A stretch of DNA of 64,000 bases from Acinetobacter sp. Marseille-Q1618 (GTDB taxonomy: Bacteria; Pseudomonadota; Gammaproteobacteria; Pseudomonadales; Moraxellaceae): positions 53,720 to 117,719 of the forward strand of contig NZ_CADDWJ010000005.1 in assembly GCF_902809855.1 (NCBI RefSeq), written 5' to 3'. The position numbers were made by a program, and so were the translations under genes. Below, piece after piece: positions 34,743 to 47,139 of the stretch. Positions within the stretch are counted from its first letter, which is position 1; each line of letters begins with the position of its first letter. The notes beneath the pieces were generated by a model, which saw nothing but the letters and a program-made list of their open reading frames with translations, did not search any database and was not told where the DNA came from.

Positions 34743-35806
34743 TAGAACAACTGTCCAACAAATGCAATCATTGCCAGTACAATCGCCAAAGGTGTCACGA
34801 TACGCACCGCAATACGCCAGATATTATAAAAAGCTTCACTGCTAAAATTCATAGCTTTACGCAAGTGACTAATTTTCATGATCCAACCTACAAAAATAGC
34901 GTAGATCAAACAAATCACTAAGCCCCATAACATCAAAATCGGATTGAAAATTGCTGCGATATTTGGAATTGCCCAAACAAATAATGCCACCAATAAGATC
35001 GCAAATTGTACAACAGGTGCAATTTGACGTTGACTTAGCTGTTCTTTAGCAAGCTGTAACAATAACGCAGCACTTACAATCGCAGCAAAAATCAGCGCAA
35101 ATGCAGGAATTTGTGCAGTGATAGCAAAGAAACCAAATGCAATCACAGCGATGAGTTGTGCTAACCAAATCGGTAATACAGAGCTAGTCGCTTTCGTTTC
35201 TTTGGCATGTAGCGTGTTGGTTTGCCAATACAAACCTAAACCCAATCCACTCGCCACAAGTGCAAGAATCGTTGCATTGCCCCATTCTTTAAACTCAACT
35301 GGCGTGACATGCCACGGTTGTAGGGAGGTACCAAATACATTCGCAATCAACACAGAAGCAATCACACCCAACGCTGTCAGTAAAACTAAAATTTGGCGAG
35401 ATAAAAATGACAACCCAAACGCAACCACAGCACAAATTACAAAAAACAGATTTGCCTGTAATCCGATCTGACTAAATTGTGAGGTGCTCGATGTGATATT
35501 TGCTAAAATTGCACCTGCAAGAAATGGAATAAATACAACAGAGAACCACCCCACAATACGCCATTTTTGTGAAGCATCAGCATCACGGGTCAAACTGCCC
35601 AATGCTGCAAGCGGACTTTGTTTTGAACGTTTTGCTAAAGCAATTTCTAAATACGTAATTGGCAATGCCAAAATTAGCATTGTTGCTAACCACAACAACC
35701 AAAAATCAATTTGTCGATCAACCTGAATACCTAAACTCGGTGCTAAACCGACAATAATCATAAATGACAAACAAAATGCCATGAGCGGCGATAACCATCG
35801 TGACAT
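34742..35806 (-). CDS. NSS-like membrane transporter, divergent
   Basis: A 354-residue protein with about ten membrane helices. The segment LALPITYLEIALAKRSKQSPLAALGSL recalls the conserved early loop of sodium-dependent neurotransmitter symporters, and the C-terminal YNIWRIAVRIVTPLAI recalls the end of that family. It is shorter and the sodium-site residues are not easy to see. I therefore call it NSS-like. The ATG at 35806 has AGGA 7 bases before it; the longer frame does not. It is coupled to rnfH by a TAATG overlap. Confidence 0.6.
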   Translation of the reverse strand: MSRWLSPLMAFCLSFMIIVGLAPSLGIQVDRQIDFWLLWLATMLILALPITYLEIALAKRSKQSPLAALGSLTRDADASQKWRIVGWFSVVFIPFLAGAILANITSSTSQFSQIGLQANLFFVICAVVAFGLSFLSRQILVLLTALGVIASVLIANVFGTSLQPWHVTPVEFKEWGNATILALVASGLGLGLYWQTNTLHAKETKATSSVLPIWLAQLIAVIAFGFFAITAQIPAFALIFAAIVSAALLLQLAKEQLSQRQIAPVVQFAILLVALFVWAIPNIAAIFNPILMLWGLVICLIYAIFVGWIMKISHLRKAMNFSSEAFYNIWRIAVRIVTPLAIVLAMIAFVGQLF

Positions 35807-35884
35807 AGAATAATCCTGCATGAGGTGTTTCATAATAAGTGTTGCTATTTTGCCTTTGTCGACACTGAAAATCAAAGAATAGAC

Positions 35885-35913
35885 AAAAAAAAGCAAACCA
35901 GTTATGGTTTGCT
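35885..35913 (-). terminator. Terminator of the bacteriohemerythrin gene
   Basis: Stem AGCAAACC / GGTTTGCT followed on the minus strand by TTTTTTTT. It lies upstream of the NSS-like gene. Confidence 0.85.
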
Positions 35914-35958
35914 GCGCTAGTAAGTTTCTTCGTTATTATTTTTCATTCTTATTATGTG

Positions 35959-36414
35959 TTAAGAGAAAAAGCGTCGGAACCAATTCTTTCCTTTTTTCTT
36001 TTCATTTTCATGAATAATTCCAATCATATTTTGTTTCACAGCACCGACATAGTCAGCATCATCGTGTTGAATGTGATTAATTAGCCATTTTGCCAAAACT
36101 TCACTTAATTCATTTTCGATGGATTTTCCCGCTTCAAAATCTTTACGATAGCCTTCGATACGTTTAATAAATAAATCATGTACACGTTTATGTGGCACTT
36201 GATATTTATAGTTCGCTTCTTCTTGTAAGCTTTCTTCGAAAGTAAAATGAGATTGCGTATAATCAATGATATTATCTAAAACGTCTTTGATTTTTGCACG
36301 GTCAGAAATCACATCGATATTTTGTAAATCATTAATATAATCTAAAATTCGTTTGTGTTGATCATCAATAACTTCGATTCCTGTATTATATTCAGGAAGC
36401 CACTTCATACTCAT
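35959..36414 (-). CDS. Bacteriohemerythrin
   Basis: A 151-residue oxygen-carrying four-helix protein. The di-iron ligands are spread in the expected order: IDDQHKRILDYIND, SHFTFEESLQEE, VPHKRVHDLF and LINHIQHDDADYVG. These give the His5/Glu/Asp set of hemerythrins. The tail is basic (EKKKGKNWFRRFFS) and could touch the membrane. Such proteins deliver or sense oxygen. It is monocistronic. Confidence 0.9.
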   Translation of the reverse strand: MSMKWLPEYNTGIEVIDDQHKRILDYINDLQNIDVISDRAKIKDVLDNIIDYTQSHFTFEESLQEEANYKYQVPHKRVHDLFIKRIEGYRKDFEAGKSIENELSEVLAKWLINHIQHDDADYVGAVKQNMIGIIHENEKKKGKNWFRRFFS

Positions 36415-36784
36415 ACCAACACCCCATATAACTTAGAAAATATATCTACTTAGCGTCTTTATGATAAGCGTGAAACAAAAAAATAAAAATGAAGCATTTT
36501 AGTCGGATTTAGATAATTGTTTGACAAAAAAATATAATCTATTGTTTTATAGAACGATAAATAAATAGACCAACCAAAAGAGTAAAGTATTTTTTAACCA
36601 ATTTAATGTTTTAAGTGATGCAAAATATTTAGAATATTTATTAAAAATAACTCATAAACATGTGAATTTTAAATATAAAATAAAGCCATTCAATTTATTA
36701 TGTTTATTTTATTAAACTCATTTAAAAGTATATATAAAATACATCTCTATTCAAATATAGACTACATATACTTTTAAAGTTATT
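36415..36784. other. AT-rich intergenic region with an inverted repeat
   Basis: 370 bp between the hemerythrin gene and the amidotransferase gene. No ORF is credible. A 13-bp perfect inverted repeat (36721-36733 and 36766-36778) lies just past the amidotransferase stop and may act in 3'-end formation. Confidence 0.5.
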
Positions 36785-37633
36785 TTAATATTGATCAGCT
36801 TTTGTCACACGTTTTAAACTCGGATCTTCTGCTTCACGTTGTAAACGCTCTACCACTGTCATGGCTTGCTTGATTGGTTTTCCATGCTGAAATAAAATCA
36901 TTTCACCCGCCTGATAAGCATGCCACACTTCATTATTGGTTAATGGTTCAGTGGTAATTACTGCCACTCGATCTTCAGGCGTGGTGACTTCACTAAAATC
37001 CACCTCTACATCTAAATCAATCAAACTGGCATGTTGAAATGGATATTCACGCACAATCCAATGGAGTTTTGTAGTTGCATAACTAAAAAGCGCTTGTCCG
37101 TTCGACAAACAAAAATTAAATGTGCCATGTTCTGCAATTTGCGGAGAAATTTCTTTTAGGGCGGTAAAAACCTCGTTTAAAGATGGTTCATGATAACCAA
37201 ATTTTTCTACGAGTTTATCCAGTAAATAACAAAATGATAATTCACTATCTGTGTTACCTACAGGGGTAAAACGTCCTGAAAGTCGTGGATTAAAATCATG
37301 TAAATCACCATTATGCGCAAAAATCCACTGTCTACCCCATAGCTCACGAACAAAAGGATGTGAATTTTCTAGCGTGATTTTACCTTGTGTTGCTTTACGA
37401 ATATGTGCAATGACATTTCTTGACTTGATTGGATAATTACGCACCAACTCTGCAATCGGAGACTCAACTGCGGACTGATTATCGACAAATAAACGGCATG
37501 CTTTATCTTCAAAAAATGCAATGCCAAAACCATCTGAATGATCAGAAGTAATCCCTGCCCGTTGTGAAAATCCACGGAAAGAAAAAGTAATATCTGTCGG
37601 TGTTGCGCAGTTCATTCCAAGTAATTGGCACAT
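36785..37633 (-). CDS. Class II glutamine amidotransferase, YafJ-like
   Basis: A 282-residue Ntn-type hydrolase. The protein starts MCQLLGMNCATPTD, so that Cys2 becomes the N-terminal nucleophile after Met removal; the ATG two codons upstream would spoil this. Other motifs are RNVIAHIRKATQG, FAHNGDLHDFNPR and GNTDSELSFCYLL, the glutaminase site of the GATase_6 type. There is no synthetase domain, so the acceptor of the ammonia is unknown. This matches YafJ-type proteins. Confidence 0.85.
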   Translation of the reverse strand: MCQLLGMNCATPTDITFSFRGFSQRAGITSDHSDGFGIAFFEDKACRLFVDNQSAVESPIAELVRNYPIKSRNVIAHIRKATQGKITLENSHPFVRELWGRQWIFAHNGDLHDFNPRLSGRFTPVGNTDSELSFCYLLDKLVEKFGYHEPSLNEVFTALKEISPQIAEHGTFNFCLSNGQALFSYATTKLHWIVREYPFQHASLIDLDVEVDFSEVTTPEDRVAVITTEPLTNNEVWHAYQAGEMILFQHGKPIKQAMTVVERLQREAEDPSLKRVTKADQY

Positions 37634-37732
37634 AATCATTCATTACAACATTAGCATGATGTGAACATTGTGCATGAGTCACACTTCGCTTGCAAATCTG
37701 AATATTTACAAACGAAATGTGTTTTACTGATT

Positions 37733-38509
37733 TTAACGGCTGACCATTTTATTCAGGACGAAGTTTTTTGCAATTTCATTGACATCTAAAAATACAAAAT
37801 AATCTAAACAGTTAAATTGTTCATCATGATAAGCCTGTTGTGACAAGCGTGCTTTCATTTTCAAATATACGTCAAACAATTTTGGAATACGCTCATCTTG
37901 CGCAAAGCTAAACTCAGGATGAGTTGGCTCATAACTCGGTTTTGCAGGCACATCAATCGTTTGGTTTTTATTGAGTTTTTTAATGAATTGGTGTGTGTAA
38001 TAGGCACGTGCTTTATTGTCTTCTAAACGAATACTCACACAGCCCATTAGATGTTTGGCTTTCATCTTCCATAACACCATTGGAACTAAATGTAACCACA
38101 AAATCGACAATGCCTTACCACTACGATAACGTGGATGAACACAGGTACGACCAATTTCCACAATATTATTTAAATGAGAAAATTGAGAAACATCAAACTC
38201 TTGAGCGCTATAACTGTTTGCTAAATCGTAGCCCTGAATCAGTTTTAAACGGGTATAAGCAACTATTTCATTGCTCCACTTATCACGCAACACTGCATGA
38301 TGACAATCTAAATCATATAAGTCTTGATCTAAACCATTTTCGAACTGAATACCAAATTGCTCTGAGAACTGTACTGCACGAAACTTTTGAATTTCTTTAA
38401 GTTGCTTAATGTCTTCTGCCCATTCAAATTTATATTGGGTTTGTGGTTTTTTAGGACGTGTTAATGGAAAACTAATGTTTTGTCTATATTGATTTAATTT
38501 TGCTAACAT
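37733..38509 (-). CDS. GNAT-fold acyltransferase, OlsB-like (ornithine N-acyltransferase)
   Basis: A 258-residue protein of the Acetyltransf_5 family, the group that holds OlsB. Key segments are EIQKFRAVQFSEQFG, DLDCHHAVLRDKWSNEIVAY and EIGRTCVHPRYRSGKALSIL, followed by LMGCVSIR. OlsB uses acyl-ACP to acylate ornithine in the first step of ornithine lipid synthesis. The OlsA partner is not adjacent; a PlsC-type acyltransferase lies at 45 kb. The enzymatic role is inferred from family. Confidence 0.7.
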   Translation of the reverse strand: MLAKLNQYRQNISFPLTRPKKPQTQYKFEWAEDIKQLKEIQKFRAVQFSEQFGIQFENGLDQDLYDLDCHHAVLRDKWSNEIVAYTRLKLIQGYDLANSYSAQEFDVSQFSHLNNIVEIGRTCVHPRYRSGKALSILWLHLVPMVLWKMKAKHLMGCVSIRLEDNKARAYYTHQFIKKLNKNQTIDVPAKPSYEPTHPEFSFAQDERIPKLFDVYLKMKARLSQQAYHDEQFNCLDYFVFLDVNEIAKNFVLNKMVSR

Positions 38510-38760
38510 AATTTAGAACTCCTTGTGCCTTTCATCACACTAGAGAATCTAAATGACAAACACATGACTAATTTATGAACATTAAAAAACACATGTATAA
38601 AAATATTGTTCAGTAAAATAAATGGCTTGTATTTTATTTTGATTAATTTTTACCCTAAACCAGTGAAACATTTAGCCTTAAAAATGACGCATTGAAAATT
38701 ATTTTTTAAATCAGTGACTTTATTTTCTACTTATAAAACAAACAGTTTTTGTTGAAAATT
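38510..38760. other. AT-rich intergenic region
   Basis: About 250 bp holding the promoter of the OlsB-like gene. Nothing else is seen. Confidence 0.4.
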
Positions 38761-38788
38761 AAAAAAGCCTGCACAAGGCAGACTTTTC
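38761..38788 (-). terminator. Terminator of the algC-argB unit
   Basis: Read on the minus strand AAAAGTCTGC and GCAGGCTTTTTT form a stem with one wobble pair and a T-run, 22 bp past the argB stop. Confidence 0.8.
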
Positions 38789-38809
38789 TTCTTGCACATG
38801 TATTATATT

Positions 38810-41174
<2,365 letters not shown>

Positions 41175-41339
41175 AAGCAATACTTCTAATGACTTTATCC
41201 CTCTAAATTGCCAGTCTTGGAGCAATCTCAAATTAATATTTTCAGGATATCAGTCAATTCTATTAAAATTGTATTCACACTATATGTAACATTATGTCTT
41301 ATTTTAAATATAATTTTAGTTACATTATTGTAGAAATTT

Positions 41340-41367
41340 AAAAAAGCCCGATAAACGGACTTTTTAT
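41340..41367 (-). terminator. Terminator of dut
   Basis: On the minus strand AAAAAGTCCG and CGGGCTTTTTT form a stem with one G-T pair, followed by T. It separates dut from algC. Confidence 0.75.
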
Positions 41368-41381
41368 TTAAAAATAATGTC

Positions 41382-41834
41382 TTAATTTTTACCTGTATGT
41401 CCAAAGCCCCCTGCACCACGCGCAGTTGCTTCAAATTCATTTACAAGATCAAATTCAGCCTGAACCACAGGAACCAGTACATACTGTGCTAAACGCTCAC
41501 CTGGCTCTAAGGTAAATGTAGTTTGTCCACGGTTCCATACAGATACCATTAACTCACCTTGATAGTCTGAATCAATCAAACCGACTAAGTTACCTAAAAC
41601 AATCCCATGTTTATGCCCTAAACCTGAACGAGGTAGCACTAAACCTGCAAAACTTGGGTCTTGGATATAAATTGCCAAGCCTGTTTTTACTAAAACTGTT
41701 TGTCCAGGCTCAATTTGTGTTGCTTGTTCAACACATGCACGAAGATCTAAACCTGCTGAACCTGTGGTTGCGTAGGTAGGCATTGGCCATTCTTGACCTA
41801 GACGTGAATCAAGTATTTTTACTTGAACTTTCAT
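41382..41834 (-). CDS. dut: dUTP pyrophosphatase
   Basis: A 150-residue trimeric dUTPase, full family length. The five motifs are clear: [52 protein letters not shown] and [11 protein letters not shown]. It hydrolyses dUTP to dUMP and keeps uracil out of DNA. It is followed by a terminator, so it is not strictly cotranscribed with algC although the order is conserved. Confidence 0.96.
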   Translation of the reverse strand: MKVQVKILDSRLGQEWPMPTYATTGSAGLDLRACVEQATQIEPGQTVLVKTGLAIYIQDPSFAGLVLPRSGLGHKHGIVLGNLVGLIDSDYQGELMVSVWNRGQTTFTLEPGERLAQYVLVPVVQAEFDLVNEFEATARGAGGFGHTGKN

Positions 41835-41935
41835 ATTAAAATCCTATATTCAATCAAATAGAAAAAGTCATCAGCGCTATTCTTTTGCATATAAATACAA
41901 AAGAACAACGCTTTAAATAAAAATATTTTCAGACA

Positions 41936-43975
41936 CTAGCGCTTTAACAATGCTTTTAAATTTTGCAAATAATGTTGCGCTTGTTGTTTCGGATCAACAT
42001 TTTCAGCCAGTTTTTTCTTACGACCTAGCCAATCCAACTCATCTTGTGGCAATTCATCTAAGAAGCGACTTGGCGTCATTTGCTTCATTTGCCCACCATT
42101 TTTACGTTGTTCAGCAAGCGTCAATGTCAGCCCTTGTTGTGCTCGGGTAATCCCCACATACATCAAACGGCGTTCTTCTTCGATGGTTTCCGCTGCAATC
42201 GAGTTTTTATGTGGAAGCAACTCTTCCTCTAAGCCCATGATATAAACAAATGGAAACTCCAACCCTTTCGATGCATGCAAAGTTAGCAAGTTAACTTTGT
42301 CGATGTCCTCTTCTTCCTGTTGTTGCTCCAACATATCGAGCAACACCATTTTACGAATGACGCTTTCGATATTTTTTTCATCGACATCTTCAGCACGATT
42401 GATCAAACTTTGGATACTGCTATACAGCATTTCTACATTATCCAATTTGGTCTTTTCTTGTGCAGGTGTGGCTGCCGTTTCACGTAAATAATCAATATAT
42501 CCTGCTTCCATCATCATCTGACGAATTTTCGGTACAGGCTCATCATCATCTAACAATTCACGGGTAAAATTAGCAATAAAATCTGCAAACTCAGCCAGTT
42601 GAGTGGTTGCTTTCTTCGGCATGACCATGCTTAAACGCTGATCACTTGCAGCAGCTAAAAGTGATAAATGATTTTCTTGAGCAAATAAACCCAATTTTTC
42701 GAGTGTAACAGGACCAATCGCACGTTTTGGTGTATTGATAATACGTAAAAAAGCGCTGTCATCTTCAGGGTTAATAATGACACGTAAATAACTCATGATG
42801 TCTTTGATTTCAGCGCGTGCGAAGAAAGACTGACCACCTGATAACTTATACGGGATTTGCATTTGACGCAGTTGCGTCTCTAGGACGCGGGCTTGGAAAT
42901 TTCCACGATACAGCACCGCATAATCTTTCCAATTTTTCCCATTCATGAGTTTATGTGTCAGTAAATCCTTCACCACACGCTCAGACTCATCATCATCATT
43001 TCGGCAAGTAATCACACGAATCACTTCACCATGCCCTTTGTCACTCCACAGTTTTTTATCAAAAATATGTGGATTATTGTCAATTACATGGTTTGCCGCT
43101 TTTAAAATACGACTGGTTGAACGGTAATTTTGCTCAAGCTTAATGACTTTTAAATTATGAAAATCTTCTTTGAGCAGTGCCATATTTTCAGGCTTTGCAC
43201 CACGCCATGCATAAATAGATTGGTCATCATCACCAACTGCGGTGAACTGCCCCATCACACCCACTAATAATTTCACCAAAATATATTGTGCGGTGTTGGT
43301 ATCTTGATATTCATCCACCAATAAATAGCGGACACGATTTTGCCAACGGTCACGCACTTCAGCATTTTCTTGTAACAGACGTGTTGGCATCACGATCAAA
43401 TCATCAAAATCGACTGCATTATAAGCACGTAGATTACGTTCATAGAGTTGATATAAATGTGCAAACTGCACATCTTCTGTCGTTTCACACGTATTATGTG
43501 CTTGCTCAGGCAAAATCAGATCATTTTTCCAATCTGAAATTTTCTTCATGGCTTTAGCAATTAAATCTTTGCTTTCTGCACCTGATAAATTATCACGATG
43601 CATTAAATCCATCAGAATACGTTTACAGTCATCTGCATCTAATATCGAAAAATTATTTTTTAATGGAGTATGTTTTAATTCTAAACGTAATAGATTTAAG
43701 CCAAAAGTATGGAAGGTTGAAACTGAAAGTCCTTTGCCTTCTTCTTTACCAAGTAATTTGCTCACACGTTCTTTCATTTCACGTGCAGCTTTATTGGTAA
43801 ATGTCATTGCAGTGATACGATGTGCAGGAATACCACATTGTTGTACCAAATAGGCAATTTTACGAGTAATCACTGAAGTTTTGCCTGAACCTGCCCCTGC
43901 AAGTACTAACAAGGGTCCTTGAGTATATTTCATGGCTTCAAGTTGCTTGTCGTTCAACTGACTTGCTTTTGACAT
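41936..43975 (-). CDS. rep: ATP-dependent DNA helicase Rep
   Basis: A 679-residue SF1 helicase close to the length of E. coli Rep (673). Walker A is LAGAGSGKTSVITRKI, Walker B VDEYQDTN, with AVGDDDQSIYAWRGA (motif III), KLEQNYRST (motif IV) and MYVGITRAQQGLTL (motif VI). It unwinds DNA 3' to 5' and clears proteins ahead of forks. A good AGAGGA site precedes the ATG. It is monocistronic. Confidence 0.93.
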   Translation of the reverse strand: MSKASQLNDKQLEAMKYTQGPLLVLAGAGSGKTSVITRKIAYLVQQCGIPAHRITAMTFTNKAAREMKERVSKLLGKEEGKGLSVSTFHTFGLNLLRLELKHTPLKNNFSILDADDCKRILMDLMHRDNLSGAESKDLIAKAMKKISDWKNDLILPEQAHNTCETTEDVQFAHLYQLYERNLRAYNAVDFDDLIVMPTRLLQENAEVRDRWQNRVRYLLVDEYQDTNTAQYILVKLLVGVMGQFTAVGDDDQSIYAWRGAKPENMALLKEDFHNLKVIKLEQNYRSTSRILKAANHVIDNNPHIFDKKLWSDKGHGEVIRVITCRNDDDESERVVKDLLTHKLMNGKNWKDYAVLYRGNFQARVLETQLRQMQIPYKLSGGQSFFARAEIKDIMSYLRVIINPEDDSAFLRIINTPKRAIGPVTLEKLGLFAQENHLSLLAAASDQRLSMVMPKKATTQLAEFADFIANFTRELLDDDEPVPKIRQMMMEAGYIDYLRETAATPAQEKTKLDNVEMLYSSIQSLINRAEDVDEKNIESVIRKMVLLDMLEQQQEEEDIDKVNLLTLHASKGLEFPFVYIMGLEEELLPHKNSIAAETIEEERRLMYVGITRAQQGLTLTLAEQRKNGGQMKQMTPSRFLDELPQDELDWLGRKKKLAENVDPKQQAQHYLQNLKALLKR

Positions 43976-44071
43976 TGTTCATCCTCTAAAAACTTCGAGC
44001 TCGATTATAGTCATCAAAACAAGTCTTGCCTAATTTTTCATGACATTTTCCCAGCTTTTTAACAAATAAAA

Positions 44072-44096
44072 AAACCACCCGAAGGTGGTTTCTTAA
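44072..44096 (-). terminator. Terminator of the OmpA-like lipoprotein gene
   Basis: Stem AAACCACC-CGAA-GGTGGTTT; on the minus strand it is followed by TTTTTATTTG. It lies 35 bp past the stop. Confidence 0.85.
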
Positions 44097-44126
44097 ATCC
44101 GCTTAATAATGAATTAATGATTAAAA

Positions 44127-44759
44127 TTATTTAGTTTCATACACTGTGATTTCTACACGGCGGTTTTGTTCACGACCCGCAGCTGTTGAGTTATCAGCGA
44201 TTGGAGAAGTTGAACCATAACCACGTGCAGTCATACGAGAAGCTGAAATTCCTTGACCTGCTAGATAATTCAATACTGAATTAGCACGGTTTTGAGACAA
44301 TGGAATGTTGATTGAATCATTACCTGTGTTATCTGTATGACCATGAATAACAAGTGCTAATTTACCAGCAGTACCACCTTCCGCTAACACACGTGCAACA
44401 TCATTTAACGCAGATTGGAATCGAGGTTGAATTGATGCAGAGTTGGTTGCGAAAGTTACACTTGGCATTACCATGTTAATCGAACCATCTTGGTTACGGT
44501 TTACATCAACACCTGTACCAGCAAGTTCTTGGCGTAAACGTTTTTCTTTTTGGTCAAGAAGTGCACCAGCGCCAGCACCTACCACTGCACCAATTGCAGC
44601 AGCTTGACCCATTTTATCTTTGTCGGCATTTGAGTAAGCAATACCAGCGCCTAATAATGCGCCTAAGCCAGTACCAATGGCTGCTTTATCATATTCCATG
44701 TTTTGGCAACCTGAAAGTGCCAAAGCCCCTACTACAGCTGAGATTACAAGTGCACGCAT
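44127..44759 (-). CDS. OmpA-family lipoprotein with glycine zipper (YiaD-like)
   Basis: A 210-residue lipoprotein. The signal MRALVISAVVGALALSGC ends in lipobox LSGC (Cys18). Next is a glycine-zipper membrane segment (about 30-70, GTGLGALLGAGIA). The C-terminal OmpA domain has LVIHGHTDNTGNDSINIPLS and SQNRANSVLNYL, which bind peptidoglycan, and ends NRRVEITVY. It anchors outer membrane to cell wall. GGAGG precedes the ATG. It is similar in layout to YiaD. Confidence 0.9.
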   Translation of the reverse strand: MRALVISAVVGALALSGCQNMEYDKAAIGTGLGALLGAGIAYSNADKDKMGQAAAIGAVVGAGAGALLDQKEKRLRQELAGTGVDVNRNQDGSINMVMPSVTFATNSASIQPRFQSALNDVARVLAEGGTAGKLALVIHGHTDNTGNDSINIPLSQNRANSVLNYLAGQGISASRMTARGYGSTSPIADNSTAAGREQNRRVEITVYETK

Positions 44760-45002
44760 TACATGCCTCCAAGGTTTGTGTTTTTCTATGCCATCATAAT
44801 GATTTAAATCATGCGTTTAAACCATTGACATTTTGTTAAAAATATCGCAATTCGTTACATTTTGAAATAAATAAGCGAGTATTTTCAGCGTAGTTCATCA
44901 TAATTTATACATAGTTCAGGATTCGGACTTTTTAATTGCATGAACAAGGTCTATATTTAGGGTACCTAATGTACAAATAAAACTCTTTTCTAGGACTTTT
45001 TT

Positions 45003-45920
45003 ATGTCATCTCAACAACAGAAACAACCTTTTTTAAAAAAAATAAGCAAAGGCTTAACTGTGGGTTCTGTGATTACAGGAAGTACTTTTTTTCATGGCCC
45101 ACCAGTACTTGCGCTAGGTTTAACCAAGTTATTTAAAAAATCCAAGAAAGTCGATGAAACCAACATTCAAATTACCAATAGTTGGTTAAGTGTGAATAAT
45201 TGGTTAATTGATCACATATTACCAGAAACTCAGTGGGATATTTCTGTAGATGACGATCTCGACCTCAATATGCAAGGTCGTTATCTAATGACCTGTAATC
45301 ATCAAAGTTGGGTGGATACCACAGTCAATCAATATTTTGGTTTAACCCGTATGCCACTTACCCGCTTCTTTACCAAGTGGGAACTTATTTTTATTCCATT
45401 TGTCGGGCAAGCCTTTAAAATTTTAGGCTTCCCAATGATGAAGCGCCATAGTAAAGCACAGATTGAAAAAAATCCTGCTTTAAAACACCAAGATATGGCT
45501 GAAGCTCGTAAGGCATGTGAACAATTATTGAGTCAACCGTTCACCTTATTAAATTATTTAGAAGGCACACGCTTTACTCCAGAGAAACATCAGCAGCAAC
45601 AATCTCCATTTAAAAACTTATTAAAACCTAAAGCAGGTGGTTTGGCTTTGGCTTTGAATATCTTAGGAGATCAAATTGATGCTTTGGTTGACATGACCAT
45701 CGTCTATCCTGATGGCGCACCGGGTTATGGTGAATTTTGGTTGGGTGAAGTGCCACGTATTGCGGTTAATCTGCGTAAAATAGAAATTCCTACTTGGGTG
45801 TTGGGTGGCGATTATGAAGAAGATGCTGAGTATCGTGCTAAGTTTCAAAAATGGGTAGATGAATTATGGCAAGATAAAGATCAACTCATTACCACAATGA
45901 AACAAAAATATCAACACTAA
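45003..45920 (+). CDS. PlsC-family acyltransferase (YihG-like)
   Basis: A 305-residue membrane-associated acyltransferase. The catalytic motif is TCNHQSWVDTTV (NHxxxxD), and the second block is NYLEGTRFTPEKH (EGTR), then PKAGGLALAL. One membrane anchor lies near the start (about 20-40). It likely transfers acyl groups to lysophospholipids; the YihG group fits best by motif spacing. The next gene starts 29 bp downstream, so the two probably share a transcript. Confidence 0.83.
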   Translation: MSSQQQKQPFLKKISKGLTVGSVITGSTFFHGPPVLALGLTKLFKKSKKVDETNIQITNSWLSVNNWLIDHILPETQWDISVDDDLDLNMQGRYLMTCNHQSWVDTTVNQYFGLTRMPLTRFFTKWELIFIPFVGQAFKILGFPMMKRHSKAQIEKNPALKHQDMAEARKACEQLLSQPFTLLNYLEGTRFTPEKHQQQQSPFKNLLKPKAGGLALALNILGDQIDALVDMTIVYPDGAPGYGEFWLGEVPRIAVNLRKIEIPTWVLGGDYEEDAEYRAKFQKWVDELWQDKDQLITTMKQKYQH

Positions 45921-45949
45921 AAAATAACACCATAAATACAAGGATCGTT

Positions 45950-46999
45950 ATGACAGAACAGGTTGCAGCAAAGAAAAAGACTATTCGTCCAGAAAATCAC
46001 AATACTTTGGGCTGGAAACTCTTTTTAGTGTATGACATTTTTATGATGGGCATTATTGTCTTCAACCTGTTTTGTCTATGCGCCAATTTATTTCTCATGA
46101 GTAGTTTTGGTAAATTATTTTTTGATGAAATTCATTTACCTGAAGTTTTAGCCTTTTATAAATCAGACTTACACCCGTGGGTGATCAAAACTGAAGGGTG
46201 GTTTATTTTATTTTTGGTGGCTGAGCTCGCCATCCGCTGGCTGGTTGCAATCATCTATAAACATCATCAACGTTGGTTCTTTTTTCCATTTATTCATTGG
46301 TATGAAGTATTAGCGATTATTCCTTATTTACGTTTTTTACGTTTAATTCGTGCAGGGATTATTGCCTATCGTTTACATGAGTTGGGTTATAAAGTCATTC
46401 CTGACAATATCATGAAAAAGGTTTTATTTTACTATCGTGTGGTTATGGAAGAACTGTCTGATCGCGTAGTTGTTTCGGTAATTGATGGTATTAAATATGA
46501 ACTGGATAATAGTTCGAGCCATAAAAAAATTATTCATGATTTAGTCGATCATCATCGGGATATGTTTGCACAGGCTTTGGCTGAAATTTTACAAGAGGCG
46601 TTAGCCACAGAGCTGAAAGCTCAACAACGCTTAATTGCTGATAATGTTGGACATATCGTCAAGCAAGCTATTGAAGACACACCACAACTCACCCAACTTT
46701 TGCGATTAATTCCGATTGCAGGTGGCATGATTGAAAACCAAATTCAAAGCATTGGTCAGCGTTTAGGTGAAAATATTACCAATGGCTTGATTGATCCTTT
46801 GACCGAAGGCACAGTCACACAACCAAATCAGATTTATACTTTGATCTCGGACAAAGTCAGTCATTTAAATATTGAAAATAAAGCCTTGGAAGAATTAGTT
46901 GAGTCTGCCGTTTATGAAAGCCTAGAATCTCTGCGTAAACAAGTCAAAATCAAACAATGGCAGATCGAGTTAGAAAAATATGATCAAAGCAAAGACTAA
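45950..46999 (+). CDS. Membrane protein with voltage-sensor-like helices
   Basis: A 349-residue protein. Its first 150 residues have four hydrophobic helices; the fourth (YLRFLRLIRAGIIAYRLHE) has Arg at regular three- or four-residue steps, like S4 of voltage sensors, and the preceding helix reads HWYEVLAIIP. The rest (about 160-349) is a soluble helical domain without a pore segment, so it is not a normal channel. Good ribosome site AAGGA. I recognise no family name; it follows the acyltransferase in an operon. Confidence 0.55.
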   Translation: MTEQVAAKKKTIRPENHNTLGWKLFLVYDIFMMGIIVFNLFCLCANLFLMSSFGKLFFDEIHLPEVLAFYKSDLHPWVIKTEGWFILFLVAELAIRWLVAIIYKHHQRWFFFPFIHWYEVLAIIPYLRFLRLIRAGIIAYRLHELGYKVIPDNIMKKVLFYYRVVMEELSDRVVVSVIDGIKYELDNSSSHKKIIHDLVDHHRDMFAQALAEILQEALATELKAQQRLIADNVGHIVKQAIEDTPQLTQLLRLIPIAGGMIENQIQSIGQRLGENITNGLIDPLTEGTVTQPNQIYTLISDKVSHLNIENKALEELVESAVYESLESLRKQVKIKQWQIELEKYDQSKD

Positions 47000-47139
47000 G
47001 TAATTCAAAGATTGAACAAATCAATGCAAATATTTGTATCTGTGCTAGAGAAATCATTCATTTTGCTCTAGCATTTGTGCAGTTTTGACAGTTTGACTTT
47101 ATTTATAATTTTCAGGTGATAAGCCTTTAAGGAATAATT

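Noticed and set aside
41228..41440. 70-codon ORF between dut and algC
   Set aside because: Starts inside dut in another frame, passes through the dut terminator and has no ribosome site.
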